Below are positions 1-12,528 of a stretch of 64,000 nucleotides of DNA, one piece after another. Below the pieces are notes generated by a model. It did no database searches. It had not been told where the DNA came from and saw nothing but the letters and a program-made list of their open reading frames with translations. Made by a program: the position numbers and the translations under genes. The stretch spans positions 376,275-440,274 of the forward strand of contig VZQC01000396.1 in NCBI GenBank assembly GCA_009823505.1, given 5' to 3'. This DNA comes from Rhizomys pruinosus. Taxonomy: Eukaryota; Chordata; Mammalia; Rodentia; Spalacidae. Within the stretch, counting starts at the first letter, position 1, and every line of letters starts with the position of its first letter.

Positions 1-2954
1 CATAATTAAGTCCTTTCTCTATGCCAGGGACCAGGGGGAAACGGGCTGGTTCCCCACAGGGAATTCACAGCCCAGCAGGGGACACTGGTCCCAGCCAGCC
101 TCTCCCTTTAGAGTGTACAGGAGGGATAAGTCCAGTCGATGTAAGATGCTGGGATAAGAGGCCAGCAGGCCTGCTAGGGCATGGAGAACAGGAAGCACTG
201 GGCAGGGAGAGGATATGTGCAGGGCAGGGAGTGGGGAAAGGAGAACTCATGGAAACTGAGGCAAGGAGACTGGGAGAGAGGACAGCAAAGGCAGGGTGGG
301 ATAGAGGCAGCCTCGGCCTCATGGAGGGCTTTGATTGTATCTGGGGACAAGCGGCTGTGGGAACAACCTAGCCAGCAAGTGACGTGTTTAGACTGACTTT
401 TCAAAGTTCATGATCCTGTAGTAGGTAGAACTCAGGCAGGTAGGTGGGGGAGAGGGGGAGGCCAGGCCATGTGAACCCTAAACCCAAACAGTGAGGAGGG
501 AATGATGGGAGGAGGTCCAAGCACAGAGCTGGTAAGGGAGAGGACTGAGAGGCATACGGATTTCTGGGGTGAAGAGGGGATGGATAGCAGGTCCTCTTGC
601 CAGAGAGCAGGAGGAAGAACAGGGCCGGAGTGACTAAGTTCAGTTTGGGGCCTTGCACTTTTAGAGTATCTTTTGGGGGCTGAGAGGCACTTTGGAATTG
701 TGGGAGGAGGCATCGGGAGACTGGGAGTCCCCGTGGGCAGGTGGGAGACCCTTGAACTAGCAAAGCCACCAGGTAGAGCAGGGGAAAAGGCCCCAAACAA
801 ACTGTGGGACCCAATGTGGAAGGGCTGCGGGAGCTTCCCACAGGCCTGGTTTCCAGAAGGTGCACCTTGCCTGCTGGGTCCCTTCATGCAGAAGAGCCTG
901 GGAGTGGGTGGAAGATTAAAGGAGTTCAGAGCCATGGGGGAGGTGCTGGCTGCCTTCAAGCAGTACCAGGAGGCCATGGGGCTAGGCCAGTTCTCGCTCT
1001 GCTCCCTGCTTGCAGTGTGACCTTCAGCCAATCACTCTCTACTCTGAGCCTCAGCTTCTTCATCTGAAAATAAGGTTGGATGCAACCAGTGATTTTCAAA
1101 TGACATTTGGAATGCCCAAGGCCATCTGGGAAAGAGGGAAGACACAGAGCTCGGCTTCTGTCCTGTCCCACCTTCACACAGAGCTGCTTGCTTTTGTGTT
1201 TTCTTCTGCCCTACCCGTGAAGGGGTGTGGTCCAGCAAAAAAACTGTGGCCCAAAGGATCCCAGACTCTGCTACACAAGTCCGGGTCCTGGAACGCTTGT
1301 TAGCATAGATGCTGATGGAGGTGGAGGAGTAACAAAACACTAAGAAAACCAGACAGCCTGGTTTCAGATACCTTGTGAACCCAGGGCCCATTTCCATTGT
1401 GACAGCCCTAGTTACTTACCTCCAGACTCTGCCCAGCACCAAGGGAGGTTTGTCTCCTCCACCTGGCTAGTGGGTCACAGCAGATGTCGGTGAGGAACCA
1501 CTCCTGTGCTCAGAACCGCACAAGGCAGGGACGCGCAGCCCAGCTGACTCTCTGGGCCTTGACACTTCCATCTCTTTGTCTCTATAAGGCAGAGCGAGCA
1601 AAGACTTTCTGAACAGGACAGTACTTGGTTCTTCATCAGGCCTGGCCCATGTGTGGGAGGACTCCACATGGGTGTCCTGGCCCATGTGTGGGAGGACTCT
1701 ACATGGGTGTCCTGCCTCTCCCCAGCCCCATGAAGCCTCCCTGGCAGCTGGGTACCAGATGGGACCTAACCAGTGTGTAGAGATACATTGCGAGGATGGA
1801 GGATGATGGGGCGAGGGCGGTGTCCCAGGATGGAGCAGAGAAGCCCAAACCGGTTCTCCTCCCTCAGGCATGGCCTTGGAGTTGGGAAGGGGCCACGAAC
1901 ACCTACCCTCAGTCTGGGGTCCTATGATGAGGGAAGAGGACAGAGATCAGGTCGGGCCCTAGAGATCATGCATTCTGCTTGCCCTGTGTCCCTTCAACCC
2001 CAGCTCATATCCCTTTACTGGAAAGTAATTCCAGCTTGGCCCTGCTCTTTAGGGGATCCAGATCCCGGGGACCAGACCACTCTGGGCTCCACAATCCCAG
2101 GTTCCAAGATAGTACTTTGGGGTTCCAGGCCCCTCAGCTTTCCTGCTCCCTCAGTTTCAGCTTAGAGGAAGGTCTCAACATGAGTGGCCTCCTTCCTGTC
2201 CCCTGCTCGGCATCTCAGAGCTCAGAAAGTCACTCTAAGACCTCTGGGAAGACCCTGCCCCTGCAGTCCCTTCCTCTGTCCTCTGCTCTCCTGATTCCCA
2301 GGACCACGGAGGCTGCCACTGGCCATCACTCAGCAGGGAGGTTGGATGAGGGTAGGGTGACAACTCGACTCTCGGTGTTTCCTGACAACAGGCCGGGGGA
2401 CTCGAGCACCAATGTGAAGCTGAAGAGAGTCCTGGAGACAGGGGGCGGTGAGACCCAGTCTGCCCAGGCCACACCCATGGCCGGGGTGTGGCCCTGGGCC
2501 TGGGGAGGGTCGCTGTTTGAGAGAAGGACGCAGCTTTATAAAATGACTCCGTAAGTATGGCCAGGGTTGGTGGGGCCAGAGGCCCCCACTCTCCATCTGG
2601 GACAAGGGCATGGACCAGGAGACCCCGCAGTAGGCAGTGGGGGACTCCAGGGCTTCAGGTCTGGCAGAGGCAGAAGCTGGTTCTTTGTCTCTGGAGAACT
2701 GGGGAACATGAGAGCTCTCTGGGGCATCTTCGAGGTCACTTGATAAGGTGTCCCTTGAATGGTCATGTGCTACACATGTTGGGGTGGGTGTTTGCTTTGA
2801 CTGCTGCCTACAAACTGGCTTTCTCCTCAAGCTAAGAGCCCTCAGAGCTCAGCAGCCCAGCAGACCCACAGTAACACTCAACAACCAGGCTCTCAGATGG
2901 TAGTCTGCACTGTGAAAACCACTGAGAAACTTTTAAGAATATACATCCCCAAAC
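1..2954. other. Upstream flank, no gene recognised
   Basis: Mostly unique, moderately GC-rich sequence with no SINE recognised. Open frames here are short, overlap on both strands and match no protein I know. The only internal repeat I see is the 35-bp duplication at 1641-1710. A TATA-like stretch followed by a strong splice-donor-like sequence lies at about 2536-2560 and is discussed as a finding. Confidence 0.6.
1641..1710. repeat. 35-bp tandem duplication with hairpin arms
   Basis: Two copies (1641-1675 and 1676-1710) differ at one base. The first copy contains the inverted arms cccatgtg...cacatggg around an 11-nt loop. The second copy has one mismatch in the right arm. Confidence 0.85.
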
Positions 2955-3103
2955 CAGATATGGTGGTGCACACCTTTTAATCCCAGCACTTGGGAGGCAG
3001 AGGCACAGGGATCTCTATGAGTTCAAGGCCAGCCTGGTCTACATAGCAGGCTCCATGCCAGCTGGAACTAAAGGGAGACCCCATCTCAAAAAGAACAACA
3101 AAT
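2955..3103 (+). mobile_element. B1 SINE
   Basis: The copy carries the usual B1 landmarks: 'tggtggtgcacacc', 'aatcccagcacttgggaggcagaggc' in shortened form, 'aaggccagcctggtctac', then 'ccatctcaaaaag'. It is diverged in the 3' third and is followed directly by a (GC)n(CA)n tract. Confidence 0.85.
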
Positions 3104-3105
3104 AT

Positions 3106-3114
3106 ATGCACATG

Positions 3115-3146
<32 letters not shown>

Positions 3147-3147
3147 G
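3106..3147. repeat. Alternating (GC)n(CA)n microsatellite
   Basis: About 40 nt of nearly uninterrupted alternating purine-pyrimidine: tatgcacatgcgcgcg followed by (CA)n. It sits at the tail of the preceding B1. This composition can adopt Z-DNA. Confidence 0.85.
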
Positions 3148-3679
3148 AGCCTTGCTCCCAGAGTCCAGGGTGGGTCCCAGGAATAAATTATTCCAAGCTC
3201 CCCCAGGCTGCTCAGACCTGCCCTGCCCTGAGCCACTCTAGATGTAGCATGTGGAAACTCAGGTTCGGGACACTCATACCCTGGTTCTGGAAGGTGTTCT
3301 GCTCATCTGGACTCTTGAGTAAGGGAGAGACCCTCAGGCTTTTCCCCCAACCTCTTCCTAGACCCAGGGGAGAAAGAATGGGGGGTAGGGGCTGAGGGAA
3401 AACTTGGATATCAAGGACAAGGGATTGCTACAGCAGGGCCTGGGCCCACTTAGATGGTAACCCTTGTAGATGCCCCAAGACCTTGGGGGGCCACACAAGC
3501 TCCTAGATTGCCCAGTTATGGGCGAGCTTGACTCCTCCTAAAGAAAGATAAGGAAAGAGATTATCTGTAGGAGAGGATTCCTGGAGTTGAGCTTACCTGA
3601 GCGCCAATTAGGAATTCTCTGTCAAGTCCCTGTTCAGAATTTTAAATGATTTCCTCCTCCTCTTCCTCTTCTTCTAATT

Positions 3680-3811
3680 TCCTTTTTCTAAGACAGAATC
3701 TCTCAATGTAGCCCTGGCTAGTCTGGAACTAACTTCATAGACCATCACAAAGATCTGCCTGCCTCTCTGCCTCCTGAGTGCTGGGATTAAAGATATGCTC
3801 CATGACACCTG
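3680..3811 (-). mobile_element. Diverged B1 SINE
   Basis: Read on the minus strand it retains the B1 body. On the plus strand the landmarks are 'aagacagaatctctcaatgt', 'gatctgcctgcctct' and 'gagtgctgggattaaagata'. Confidence 0.75.
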
Positions 3812-4149
3812 GTTTTTAAAATATCTTCTGAATATATATATATATATCCATCCCAGTTAATTCAAAATGACCTTTTTAAAGAAGATAAAATAAATGACCT
3901 TTTAAAAGTACTCATAACTGACATGCAGACGACTGCCTGACTGAATTAGCCTGAAGGCAGCACGGATTTGCTGGACATTTCCCGTGGTAGGATCTGGAGT
4001 CAGTGGAGTCAGAGACAGCTGGGTGGGCTCATTTCCCATCTGGAAGGCCTGAGTTGTGCATTCGTTCCACCTGCGAGTGCTCGTGTCCACACCTCCTGGC
4101 AGGAGAACGTCCAAGGTGTTCACGTGACCCAGTTTGCTTAGTCAGTCCC

Positions 4150-4480
4150 CATGAGGCTGAGCCTTTGGGCTCTTTCCAGCTTCTTGCTATTATAAATATC
4201 ACAGCTATGAATATCTCTGCACAAATTACTTTCTTAGTATTTTACTGGGAAGCATTCCCCAAGAGGAATTGCCAGGTCCAAGTCCATGAACAGTTATAAT
4301 TTTGTTTCATTTAGTTTAGATCTTGCCACATGTTACTAGATAGTTACCCAGGAATATTGAAGCCATTCACCTTGGCACCAGTTACCTACAGCATTCTAAT
4401 ATATCAGTGATTGTATTTGGTTTACTGGCTGGCATTTTCTTTGTTTACCCCCATTTTGCCATATCACTTAGGAGTAGTGC
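4150..4480. mobile_element. Ancient L1-type fragment (tentative)
   Basis: The run 'cttgctattataaatatcac', then 'gctatgaatatct', 'gaggaattgccaggtcc' resembles the widely shared old mammalian L1 motif 'ggctattataaatagtgctgctatgaac' with 'ggaattgctgggtc'. It is heavily decayed, so the limits are approximate. Confidence 0.45.
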
Positions 4481-7400
4481 TGTCAGGTTGTTTTTTGTGT
4501 GTGCTGATGTAAGGATGGGTGAAGTCGGAGATTATCAGAAGGTCTTTGAGGTGGATGGGTGCCATTTGTCCTGTAGATTTATTACTGGATCAATCCGGAG
4601 TCAGAGCTGGAGCAGGGCCATCTGAGCACGGTGTGTAATCCGAGCTGCTGGAGAGGCTAAGGCCGGAGCACTTGGGTCCATGAGTTGAAAGAGCCTGGAC
4701 AGCAGGAGAGGAGCTCGCTTTAGGTCTCCAGATGCTTGGAGAGCAAGTGATAAAAGTGGTTTAAAAACAGTTTCCCTTGTTCCAGGTAGAAGACTGATAC
4801 CAAGGGCAGAAGGAGTGTCATGTCCTTGTGCTGTCCCTAACTTGGTGTGCTGTACCCTAGTTCCTCTGGCACCTGTAGAATCCACCACATGCTGTGGCTT
4901 CTGGACGCAAGTTGTGTTTGTGGCTATGTCTATGGAGAGAAACATGATTCCGGACTTGTACTTTTGCCTGTACTTTAATAATCATCATGAATCAGCACCA
5001 AAAGTTTATCCAGCGGTCGTCAAACCAGGGCTCTGTTGGTGGCCGGAGACCAGCCTGGGTGAGGCTGCAGCACTGGTTGGGATCTGAGCCCTGCTGTGTC
5101 AGCTGAGGTCTAAGCCCAGAACTATAGACAAGAGAGTAAGAAAATGCTGAGCTAACTGAGCCCAAGACTAGCATCAGGTAATGACAGGGAGGGCTCAGCA
5201 ACGCCTGGGTTCAAGACAGAAGATGAGGCTCAAGAGCACAAACACAGGGATGGGGAAAATGGGTGGCATGATGTGGCAGGCAGGTAGTAGGGCCCCCAGG
5301 AATCTCAGAACAAGCAGGCCAGATGAGGGAGGATAGAAGGCAGGGCAGACATGGCTGGTGGGGGAAGAGGAACTGGCCGAGCATGTGAAATGAGCACTGT
5401 AAGACTCGGCAGGCTTAAGAACAAAACAAATAGATTTGGACCCGCAACGGTGTTTGACGTAGCATGGAGCAGTAGGGGGACCTGTACAACCAAGAGGTCT
5501 TAAAGGCTCGGGGCCAGGGGCCTCTCCAAGTTGAATCAAGTCCCTGAGGCAAGGGGAGAACACTGTCAGCATATACAGAGAGCAGGCCCTAGCCCCTCGG
5601 GAAAAGTGGCAGAAGCTGGCCAGCAAATCACTTCTTGCCCACCACCTGGACAGGTACAGGGCTATCTACCGAGGGCAGGCCAGGATTATGGACATCGGCT
5701 ATTGGGAAAGTATAGGTATTTCTTTGGTGACAGGTATCTTGGGCTTAGGGGTATCAGGCCTTGGGCAAGGAGAAAATCCTCATTTTCTCTTTCTTAGCCT
5801 GTTGCTCATAGAACCATGGTTCAAGGGGGGATTGGGCTAAGTAGCAATGGGCAGAGGAGTTAGGGCAGGTCCTTCCAACCCTAAGTGCAACCAGAATTGA
5901 GAAGTGGTTTAGTATAGAGGTATAGACCATAGTTCAGACAGACCTATCTGATCCTGGCACTGCCTTTTACTGTTTGACCCCTGGCTAACATCTCTGATCT
6001 TGCCTTCACCTTCTGAAAAGTAGGGACATTCATAGCTGTCTTATGGGATAGCTGAAGAGATTTAAATTAGAAGGATGAATGGAAATGCTCAACATGGATC
6101 TTCCTGCTCTTTCCACACAGGGTCTTTTCTATAGCCCAGGCTAGCCTCAAATTTGTGATCCTCCTCCCTCTGCCTTCTAAGTACTAACACTACAGGCATC
6201 TAGTAAGATATCCAGACTTCTTGCTCAATTAATACATTTTCTTCCTTTTGCTTCTTCCAGTACCTAGAGGAGGGTATCTGCAGGCCAGGGTTAGACCTCT
6301 ACTTTAGGCCAAAGGGCAGTGAGCATGGAGCGGGAAAGTGGATTCAAAGTGCAGGAAGAGGTGGCCTGCTCTGTGGGTGGCTCAGGAACAGGGCTTGAAT
6401 AGACCACTTCTGGGCTGATCTAGCCAGGAGTTTGGTGAATGTAGCTAGGCAGATATACAGCATGGGAATGAATGGAAGCCTAGCAAAATACGGAGTCCTG
6501 ATTTCTTTCTCTGAAAAGTAGGTGATTTAATGCCTCACCTAGGTGTTGTATGTGGACTAGCAGTGATTGATACATGGAAAGCACCTAGCACCATGCTGTA
6601 CACATAGTAGGAGATTTCCGTGGCTGTGTACACATTGTCCTTCCTATAAGTCTTACATTGTAAAGAGTTACTCTCTGGGATCTGTCAGACATAGAACAGG
6701 GTGTGTGTGGTGGTGGTGATGCTTGGGGCTGAGCTAGCCTATGGCAATTAAGTCATCTTTGAATTGCCTGGGGAGGAAGGGGCCAATCAGATCACTCTGA
6801 CAGCCCTTGGGGAAGCAGCCAGCGCACACTGGGCACTCAGCTGTTGTCTTCCCTAACCCGGGGTATTCTGAGAGTACCGAGCGCTAGCAGGTCTGTCCAG
6901 ACGCCAGGCATGAGGTAAGGTTCAGCGTGTAACAGAGCAGCCTCCTTGCAGGAGTGCGACCAGAGCTGGTAGTGTGGCAATGAAGGGAACAGGAAGGCCC
7001 AGCATGAGCTGGGAGTGGGTGAGAGGAACAAGGGCACAGGCAACCCCTGTAGAACCGAGGAGCCAGCCTGGCATCAGAATCTGTCGGTGGCTGTGCAGGG
7101 GGCCAGGTGATGAACTGGTTCTCTGGGAGCCACAGCCTTCAGAGGGTCCGGGCAGCATAGGGGGAGGTGGGCGGGAGCAGCCCAGCTTCTCCCAGCTGCT
7201 GCCTTGGTTAGAGCACCACCACCTTGGAGCTAAAGCAACCCAGTTTCTGAATCCCAGTCTATCACCTGTAGGCTGGAGACCGGGGCAAGCCTCGCCAGTC
7301 TGACTGCACACACTCCAGGCACCGGCCCCTTCTGCAAAATGCCCTCATGGGTTGGGTTAGGCATATAGCAGGTGTTGGAACTGGACCAAACCCTTGGGCC

Positions 7401-7847
7401 TCAGCAATTGTACCCGAGAGGGTGCAGTAACTGAGCCTTCAAAGACTGCAGAAGGGCTCACAAAAGCACTTTGAAAGGGTATGGAGCCACCTGCACAAGT
7501 ACAGCCTCTGGAGGGTGTGTAGTGCCCTTTACGTCCAGTCCATGTCACTCTAGGAGAGGCCTGCATCTGTCCGGACCTATCTGGATCCACAGGCACCCCT
7601 TATAGCCCACGGTCTCCCCTAATGCATATGTGTGCATACGTACACACACAGAGTCACAGCTGCAAGGAGTGAAAGTGGGACTCACGTAGTCTCTGAGTTC
7701 TTCGGTCCCCTGGGCTCCCGTCAGCTCCTTCTGCTTCCTGATTGGCTTCCTTTCTCCCAGCCTCTGGCCCATCCTGCTTCACCAACTTCTCTTCCAGCTC
7801 CATTTCTTCTCTCGAGATGTCATAGCAGTCGCTTTTTTAAAAAATAT

Positions 7848-7999
7848 TTTTTTTTGGTCTTTTTGAGACAGGGTCTCCCTGTAGCTCCAGCTGTCCTGGA
7901 ACTCACTCTGTAGAACAGGCTGGCCTTGAACTCACAGAGATCTGCCTGCCTCTGCCTCCCGAGTGCTAGGATTAAAGGCGTGCACCACCACGCCCAGCT
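7848..7999 (-). mobile_element. B1 SINE
   Basis: A near full-length antisense B1: T-rich head, 'tttttgagacagggtctccc', 'ctggccttgaactcacagag', 'gtgctaggattaaaggcgtg'. It is joined at its 3' side to a B2 element at 8001. Confidence 0.95.
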
Positions 8000-8000
8000 T

Positions 8001-8202
8001 TAATATTTTTTTTATTTTGCTTTATGTGTATGAGTGTACTGTGTGCACATTGTACAGTGCCCAAGAAGTCAGAAGGTCTCATAATCCCTGAAACTAGAGT
8101 TATGGATGGTTATTAGCTACCATGTGGGTGCTGGGAACTGAACCCGGGTCCTCTGCAAGAGCAGCCAGTGCCCTTAACCTCTCAGCCATCTCTCCAGCCC
8201 CA
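8001..8202 (-). mobile_element. B2 SINE
   Basis: Antisense B2 ending in the tRNA-like head, seen here as 'cctctgcaagagcagccagt' and 'ctcagccatctctccagccc'. It lies directly beside a B1, which suggests repeated use of one insertion hot spot. Confidence 0.93.
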
Positions 8203-8214
8203 CTTTGTGTTTAA

Positions 8215-8785
8215 AAAAAAATGTGTATTGATTCTTTGAGAATTTCATTCACTGTCTTTTGACATATTCAGACCTCCCTCATCTCTACCCCACATTACTA
8301 CCCATCTCCCTGCCCCCTGATTTCATGTCCTCTGTTATTTTTTTAAAGGTATATCATGTCTAATTTGTGTTCCCCAAATGCTGCCTGTGTGAGTGCACGG
8401 AGCCTGCTCAGCCTGTATCCCAGCAGATACCAGTTACCAGTAGTTTCTTAGCTGCGGCTAGCGCTTTCTGCTCACCTTCCCCGTCCTTGCTGAGACCTTG
8501 TGTGGCTTGGGTTCACACAGGTCTTGTGCATGCATGCTGTCACAAGCACTTGGGTTCATATGTACAACCATCCTCTTGTTTCTGGAAAACAGTTTTCTTT
8601 TATCCATCCACCCCCTCTGTCCCTTACGGTCCCTCTGCCCCCTCTTCCACAATGGTCACTGAGCCTTGGGAAGGGATGCTGACAGCTGTCCCACATACCC
8701 TCCACAGCACTCACTTTGTTAATAAGCAAATTGTTACCCAGCGGTCTGCCCAGCTCTTTCTTACACTCTTAATGTAGGGAGCCCC
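8215..8785 (-). mobile_element. L1 3'-end fragment (tentative orientation)
   Basis: The text 'ttgagaatttcattcactgt', C-rich 'ccctgccccctgatttcatg', and 'ctgagccttgggaagggatg' resembles the 3' part of rodent L1 (Lx-type) in antisense. No ORF2 remnant is visible. Confidence 0.6.
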
Positions 8786-8948
8786 TGCAGGGAACCCTAC
8801 CGGGGTTGGCCCTGGCTCTTCCTCACTAGTCATGTGAACTTAGCAAGTTGTTCTACATTTTAAAACCTGTGTTCTGGTCTGTAAAGTGGGAATAATAGCA
8901 CTTTCTCTCAGGGCTGCCATAAAGCCCAAATGAGACCTATGGAGCAGC

Positions 8949-8950
<2 letters not shown>

Positions 8951-8985
<35 letters not shown>

Positions 8986-9119
8986 CCTTGAGACAGGGTC
9001 TCTATAGCCTCAGCTGTCCTGGAACTCATTATGTAGACCAAGCTGCCTTGAACTCACAGAGATCCACCTGCCTCTGCCTCCCAAGTGCTGGGATTAAAGG
9101 CGTGTGCCACCACACCTGG
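8951..9119 (-). mobile_element. B1 SINE with (TTTTC)n tail
   Basis: A pyrimidine tail at 8951-8985 precedes an antisense B1 body that ends 'gattaaaggcgtgtgccacc' then 'acacctgga'. Confidence 0.93.
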
Positions 9120-9126
9120 AGTGACT

Positions 9127-9280
9127 TTTTTTTTATGGTCTTTTTGAGACAGGGTCTCCCTTCGGTCCCAGCCAGCCTGGAACTTGCTACGTCGATCAGG
9201 CTGGCTTTGAACTCACAGAGATTCGCCTGCCTCTGCCTCTCGAGTGCTGGGAGTACAGGTGTGCACCACCACACCCAGCC
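9127..9280 (-). mobile_element. B1 SINE
   Basis: A second antisense B1 starts 8 bp after the previous one. It differs in several CpG positions, so it is an independent insertion and not a duplication of its neighbour. Confidence 0.93.
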
Positions 9281-9861
9281 AGTAGGACATTTTATTTGTA
9301 TTTTTTCAAAGTTAAAGTTTTATTGAAGCTTTCTGTATTTCATACATTTCCTAATCAAATCTAGGCCCACTCCCCCCTTCCGTGCCCCCCACCCCACCAG
9401 AGCTCATGCATTCTGCTAAACATGTTTTTCATCTTTTTCTCAGTCTCTTTTAAAATTTTCATGCAGAAGTTTACTGTTTCGGGCAGAAGTTCACCATTTC
9501 AGTCATTTCTTTGACCCAGTCTTTTATTTTTTGTTCCTTCCAATTTGTGTTGCTCCAAAATATGCATATATGCATGCCACACATATGTCAAGATTATGAC
9601 ATCATAAGTTTTAGCATCTTCAGCTTATGATTTCTTTCTATTTATTTATTTATTTGGCTGAAAGATGTCATGTTTTTCTTAAGGAATTGCTTGAAGGCTC
9701 CTCCTTGGCAAGCCCAAACAACCATCAGTCCTGCTCTACACTGGGGTCTTCCATTCCCATAGTCACCAAATGAGGTCCTGTCTTGATCTTCCTGTACTGG
9801 CCTCCGTGATACAGCCTGGGTAGTTCAACAGTGGCAGTCTATACTCTGAAGAGGCTGAAAA

Positions 9862-10420
9862 TGACATTTTAAATACTTTTATTTTCATTAATTTCTTCTT
9901 TGGCAATTTCATGCTTGTATATAATACATTCTGGTCACTCTCAGCCCCCTGCCCTCCCACTCTCTTATGCCCACCCCAGACCCCGGCCAACCTCTCCCCA
10001 TCCCACTTTCATTCTTTTTGTTTTGTTTTTTAGTTTGTGATCCACTGATCTAACCAAAGACACCTGTGTGGGCGTGGGTGTGGAGCTGTCCCTTTAGCCT
10101 GGGTACCTCGTACCACTGACAGTGTCTTCCTCCTCTAGCAGCCTTCAAATGCCAGTAGCTCCCCTGGGCAGGGCTGGACCCCAGGAGCCCCTCCCCGTCT
10201 ATGACTGTTTACAGATCCAGTCTTGGGTAGACCTTATGCAGCAACCGCAGCTGCTGTGAGGCCATGCGTGTCACAGCCATGTCATGCCATAGACAGCCTT
10301 TCACAGACTTCCCTCTCATTAGGCTTCGTCTGCCCCCTCTTTCTATGATATGCTCTGAGCCTTGGAGGGAGAAGTAGATGTCCCGTTTGATGCTGAACAC
10401 TCAGCAGTCACTGTGCTCAG
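9862..10420 (-). mobile_element. L1 3'-end fragment
   Basis: Antisense L1-like 3' region: 'ggcaatttcatgcttgtata', 'gtttgtgatccactgatc', 'gcagctgctgtgaggccatg', 'tatgctctgagccttggagg' and 'gctgaacactcagcagtcac' are typical of the rodent L1 3' end. A shorter similar T-rich, C-rich fragment lies at about 9310-9410. Confidence 0.65.
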
Positions 10421-10899
10421 CACCTTAACCAACCCTCAGTCTCTGCCTTAACACCATTCACTGCAAAGAGAAGCTTCATTATTGATCAAGGGTGAAGACT
10501 ACACTAGTGTAGGGGTGGAAGCGTACATATTTCAGAAGCAGTTTGACAATATGGCCAATTACCAGGACAGAGGTAGTAGGGCTCACCTCAGCCATGGGCT
10601 TTTGACTAGGTCCACAGTACCAAGCATGAGTTCCCTGCTATGGAGAAAGTAGTTAGCTACCCCTGTAGCAGATGTGGCACTATTGCACGGGTGAGCACCT
10701 CTTGTCTGGCAAGTTGGATGGCAGCGTGCAGGGTCTACAGCTGGGGTCCTCAGCTGCCTGTGCAACAGCGTCTGACTCAGGGGAGACCACCCAGGAGGGA
10801 GGAAACTTCCCGCTCAGTTCAGCCTTGTTTCTCTGCATTCTGCAACAAAGCTATGTGTCGTGTGATATCTTCAGCAGCAGAGTCCTGGCCTAGCCTTCC

Positions 10900-11012
10900 T
10901 TTTTTTTTCTGTTTGAGAAAAGGTCATGCTGAGCAGTCCAGGCTGGCTGCAGACTCACAGCAATCTCCCTGCCTCCGTCTCTTGAATGCTGGCATTAGGG
11001 GCACACACTTCC
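10900..11012 (-). mobile_element. Decayed B1 SINE
   Basis: Partial antisense B1 with 'cagtccaggctggctgcaga', 'gcaatctccctgcctccgtc' and 'tgctggcattaggggcacac'. It is much more diverged than nearby copies. Confidence 0.7.
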
Positions 11013-11084
11013 ATTCCCAACTTCAGATCATACCATTTCCCAAGCACCAGCCAGCTCTTGCCATTTCCCATATTAAAAGACTCA

Positions 11085-11410
11085 AGGGTTGGGAAGATGG
11101 GTAAATAACTTGTGATGCAGGTGTGAAGATCTGAGTTCAAATCCCCAGAGACCAGGCCCAGTGGGTGTGCGTTATAATCCCAGAGCTTCTGTGGCAAAGT
11201 GGGAGGCAGAGATAGAATTCTCGGAAGCTCATGGGCCAACTAGCCTGGTGCACACAGCAGCAAGTGACAAAAGAGAGACCTTGCCTCAAACAGGGTAGAA
11301 AGCAAGGGCTCATTCCCAAGGTTGTCCTCTGACCCCCACATGTGCACATAGCCACACTCATGCAGTTACATGCACACACACACACACACACACACACATG
11401 CATGCATGTT
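11085..11410 (+). mobile_element. B4 SINE with (CA)n tail
   Basis: An ID/tRNA-like head ('ggttgggaagatgggtaaat', 'gagttcaaatccccagagac') is fused to a B1-like body ('ataatcccagagcttctgtg'), then 'cctctgacccccacatgtgc' and a CA tract at 11368-11398. This composite order is typical of B4. Confidence 0.75.
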
Positions 11411-12381
11411 CCCACACTCACATTATATACACATACAAAAATGAAATTTTAATTACAAACTAGAGACTATTCTGTTTGTGATGTCTGACTAATACTCATC
11501 CAAGTCCTGTTTCCCCTGTGTACACACATAAAGCCAGCCTCTCCACCCACCCTCCTCTTCAGGGAGCTCCTTTGTCCCATACCTACCTCTACTGAACACT
11601 GTAACCTTGAATCTCCAGCCCGAGATGTCCCCTCTGCTGCAGAGCCCCATCTGCCTCCATCCCCACACCTTCATGCTTACGCTAGGCTGAGATTACTGCT
11701 TGTTGTGTCTGCATCTTTTAGTGCCCTTCACTGACCTTGGTCTTCACAGCCCAGGCCTGCTCCCTGTCTCATTCCTCTCTAAATCCTCATGATAACAGGC
11801 TTGGGTTTGCCAAAAGCCTCACCAAACAGAACTGGCCGACAGTGTCCCTTGGCGACTGGGGGGAGGAAAGGTCGACATGTCTTCTCATGCTACTTTCGAG
11901 GCTTGCTATAGAAATCAGAAGTGGGGAGGACTCCTGAACCGTGAGTCCCAGAGGCCTAGGCTAGAAGGGCCAGCGGAGGTCATCTGCATTAATCCTTTCT
12001 CCTTGAAATGCTGGACCAAGGCCCAGAAAGGGGGAAGGCCTAAGATTGCTCAGCAGGGAGACGGCGGTAGCTAGAACCAGACCCCTGGCTCGCAGCCCAG
12101 GGTTCTTCCCGCTCTGCTCGGCATCCTGTCTCATCTTTGCTCTTTGCACAAGCCCCTTACTACTGTGGCAACAAGTATGTAGCTGAAAACTCAGTCCCCA
12201 GCCTCCTAAGTCTGAACTCTCTTTGTTCCCTTCCAGATATTCACCACAAATTATTTCAAGCTGTTGACATTTCACTGTTTTTTCCAGTGTTCTTGGTGTT
12301 AGGAGTGAGGGAAGGTAATTCGTGCTTAAATCCTTACTGAGGAGCTAAAATCTTGAGAAAGCCACTTTCTAGACTTCTTAT
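11411..12381. other. Unique sequence, no gene recognised
   Basis: Non-repetitive sequence without a recognisable exon. Short open frames on both strands show no domain or family similarity. Confidence 0.55.
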
Positions 12382-12528
12382 TTTGGTCTTTTTGAGACAG
12401 GGTCTCCCTGTAGCTCTGGCTGTCCTGGAACTTACTCTGTAGTCCAGGCTAGCCTCGAACCCACAGAGATCCGTGTGCCTCTGCCTCCCAAGTGCTAGGA
12501 TTAAAGGCGTGTGCCACCATGCCTGGCA
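12382..12528 (-). mobile_element. B1 SINE
   Basis: Antisense B1 beginning 'ttttggtctttttgagacag' and ending 'gccaccatgcctggc'. Confidence 0.93.

Larger units (their letters stand above)
3148..7847. other. Intergenic stretch, no gene recognised
   Basis: Unique sequence with decayed repeats: an antisense B1 at 3680-3811, an old L1-like piece at about 4150-4480 and a small B1 relic at about 6117-6200. I see no exon that I can match to a known protein. The open frames at 5195-5626 and 6922-7311 on the minus strand have no recognisable domain. Confidence 0.55.

Noticed and set aside
432..1031. 199-codon minus-strand frame near the left edge
   Set aside because: Pro/Ser/Leu-rich with no known domain. 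Overlapping frames exist on both strands, and there is no splice or start context.
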